From: Micromonospora zamorensis
GTDB taxonomy: Bacteria > Actinomycetota > Actinomycetes > Mycobacteriales > Micromonosporaceae
Direction: 5' to 3'
NCBI RefSeq assembly: GCF_900090275.1
Contig: NZ_LT607755.1
Span: 124,001-188,000 of the forward strand
DNA length: 64,000 nt
In this document: positions 62,967-64,000 of the stretch, in pieces
How the letters are laid out: each line of letters starts with the position of its first letter
Numbering within the stretch: the first letter of the stretch is position 1
The notes under the pieces: model-generated
What the model was told of the DNA's origin: nothing
Databases searched by the model: none
The model's input: only the letters and a program-made list of their open reading frames with translations
Made by a program: the position numbers and the translations under genes

Positions 62967-64000
62967 TCACAGCGCGAGCGCGGCGCTCGCCGGGCTGCCC
63001 GGCGGTGGCGGCAACAGGGTCGACCCGACACCCTCGGCGGCCAGGGCGACGCGCAGTCGGTGCAGGTCGGCGCCGAAGCGGACCAGACCCATCGGCTCGA
63101 CGGGCGTCGGGGCCGAGCCCAGCACCAGGGCGGCGCCCTCCGGCCAGCCCGGCATCTCCGCGACCAGACCGGCGCGTACCTCCGCCTCGTCGACCAGGGT
63201 GAAGACCGTGCCGGGGGCGACGACCTCGGCGACCGCGTCGATCGCCCGCCGCACCGCGGCCAGGTCGGCCGGCGTCGGGCCGAGAGCGTCGGCCAGGGTG
63301 GCGGCGTCGGTGAGCCCGGCGGCACGGGCCTCGGCGGTGCCGAGCGAGAAGAGGTCCTGCGCGGCGTCGCGGATCAGCGCCCGCGCACCATCGGCGTCAT
63401 CCGGGGTGGTCGTGGAGAGGTAGCCCCGGACCACCGCGACCGGCACCTGGTCACACTTGCCCTTGATCAGCTCGCCGGCGCCCGCCAGCTCGTCCACCAC
63501 GGCCATCTGGGTCAACTGCAACTCGTTGCCGTACGGGTCCACCTCGCCACGGTGGTCCCGGGTGGCCGGCATTCCGGCCACCCCGAGCGCCACGTCGGTG
63601 AGCCCGTTGCGCCAGGGCCGGCCCATGGTGTCGCTGATGATCACGGCCAGATCCAGGTCGTAGCGCTCCCGCAGCGCCTCGCGCAGAGCCCGCGCCGACG
63701 CGTCCGGATCGACAGGCAGCAGCACCAGCTGGGTCTTGTCCACGTTCGACGCGTCGATCCCCGCAGACGCCATCACGAAGCCGTGATGGGTCTGCACGAT
63801 TCGGGTCGGCCCCCGGCTGGCGACCACCCGGGCGGTCTCACCGGCCAGGGCCTCGTCCCGGGCGGCCAGCCGCTCCGGACCGTCCGCCGGGACGTCCACC
63901 AGCCGCCCCTCCGCCTTGGAGACGATCTTGCTGGTCACCACCAGGACGTCGCCGTTGCGCAGCCACGGCGCCGCTGTCGCGATCACCGCAGCCAGGTCGT
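62967..64000 (-). CDS. fbiB: Coenzyme F420:L-glutamate ligase (5' end beyond window)
   Basis: At least 344 codons; the frame is open to the edge, so the N-terminus is cut off. The CofE domain is clear: LRNGDVLVVTSKIVSKAEGR, VIISDTMGRPWRNGLTDVALG, GNELQLTQMAVVDELA and LIKGKCDQVPVAVVRG. It adds glutamate residues to F420-0. FbiB of M. tuberculosis has a further C-terminal nitroreductase-like domain of about 200 residues; here only about 145 residues follow and they show no flavin-binding motif I recognise. Near the 3' end is LPPPPGSPASAALAL. From memory, position beside manC matches Rv3262. Confidence 0.92.
   Translation of the reverse strand, partial: DLAAVIATAAPWLRNGDVLVVTSKIVSKAEGRLVDVPADGPERLAARDEALAGETARVVASRGPTRIVQTHHGFVMASAGIDASNVDKTQLVLLPVDPDASARALREALRERYDLDLAVIISDTMGRPWRNGLTDVALGVAGMPATRDHRGEVDPYGNELQLTQMAVVDELAGAGELIKGKCDQVPVAVVRGYLSTTTPDDADGARALIRDAAQDLFSLGTAEARAAGLTDAATLADALGPTPADLAAVRRAIDAVAEVVAPGTVFTLVDEAEVRAGLVAEMPGWPEGAALVLGSAPTPVEPMGLVRFGADLHRLRVALAAEGVGSTLLPPPPGSPASAALAL

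Overview
The window is a chromosomal segment of a high-GC actinobacterium, most likely Micromonospora or a close relative in Micromonosporaceae. Several things point there: strong G/C bias at third codon positions, frequent GTG and TTG starts, many 4-bp stop/start overlaps, a mycothiol S-conjugate amidase, the actinobacterial families DUF4307, DUF4328 and TIGR03089, an F420 ligase, and a tRNA-Leu(UAA) of the bldA type. I see no phage, CRISPR, toxin-antitoxin or defence genes and no intact insertion sequence. The mobile-looking DNA is small and non-coding.

Layout. 1-5,542: 3' end of a dienelactone hydrolase, a family-5 uracil-DNA glycosylase, and an operon of DUF4129, a small membrane protein, MoxR ATPase, DUF58 and a membrane protein, with a short repeat at two of its junctions. 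5,645-9,101: type II NADH dehydrogenase, a large membrane protein, tRNA-Leu(UAA). 9,210-33,287: two Bax-inhibitor-1 paralogues separated by a 165-bp inverted-repeat element, thiolase, two SGNH hydrolases, cbs, GNAT and RNase Z, msrA, a HIT protein, metB, an amidase, ilvA, greA, DUF4307, mca, a small membrane protein, a GGDEF-EAL protein and a DUF255 protein. From memory, the order and strands of thiolase, SGNH, cbs, metB, greA, DUF4307, mca, small protein and DUF255 match Mycobacterium tuberculosis Rv1074c-Rv1084. 33,410-43,106: purK, purE, a 1,631-residue zinc-ribbon membrane protein, UDP-glucose dehydrogenase, acyl-CoA dehydrogenase.

43,195-47,511 is a compact hypoxia-type regulatory island: a DoxX-like protein, an Acg-like nitroreductase, a DevR/DosR-type regulator and a convergent DevS/DosT-type haem-GAF kinase. 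Several 14-bp GGGMC-N4-GKCCC boxes lie in its intergenic regions. 47,616-51,801 is a five-gene operon of ECF sigma factor, zinc-finger anti-sigma-like protein, ABC ATPase and two membrane proteins. 52,111-64,000 holds an MFS pump, an acyl-CoA thioesterase, acetoacetyl-CoA synthetase, TIGR03089, a glycosyltransferase, mannose-1-phosphate guanylyltransferase, a Nudix hydrolase, an ArsR-type regulator and the 3' part of fbiB. The order purK-purE-fadE-TIGR03089-glycosyltransferase-manC-fbiB resembles the reversed Rv3262-Rv3276 block of M. tuberculosis.

Two sequence-level themes recur. First, at least thirteen genes have a TANNNT hexamer 6-9 nt before the start codon, as expected for leaderless transcripts. 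Second, small structured repeats (1784-1830 and 4875-4964; 10144-10308; 16660-16742) sit exactly at gene junctions.
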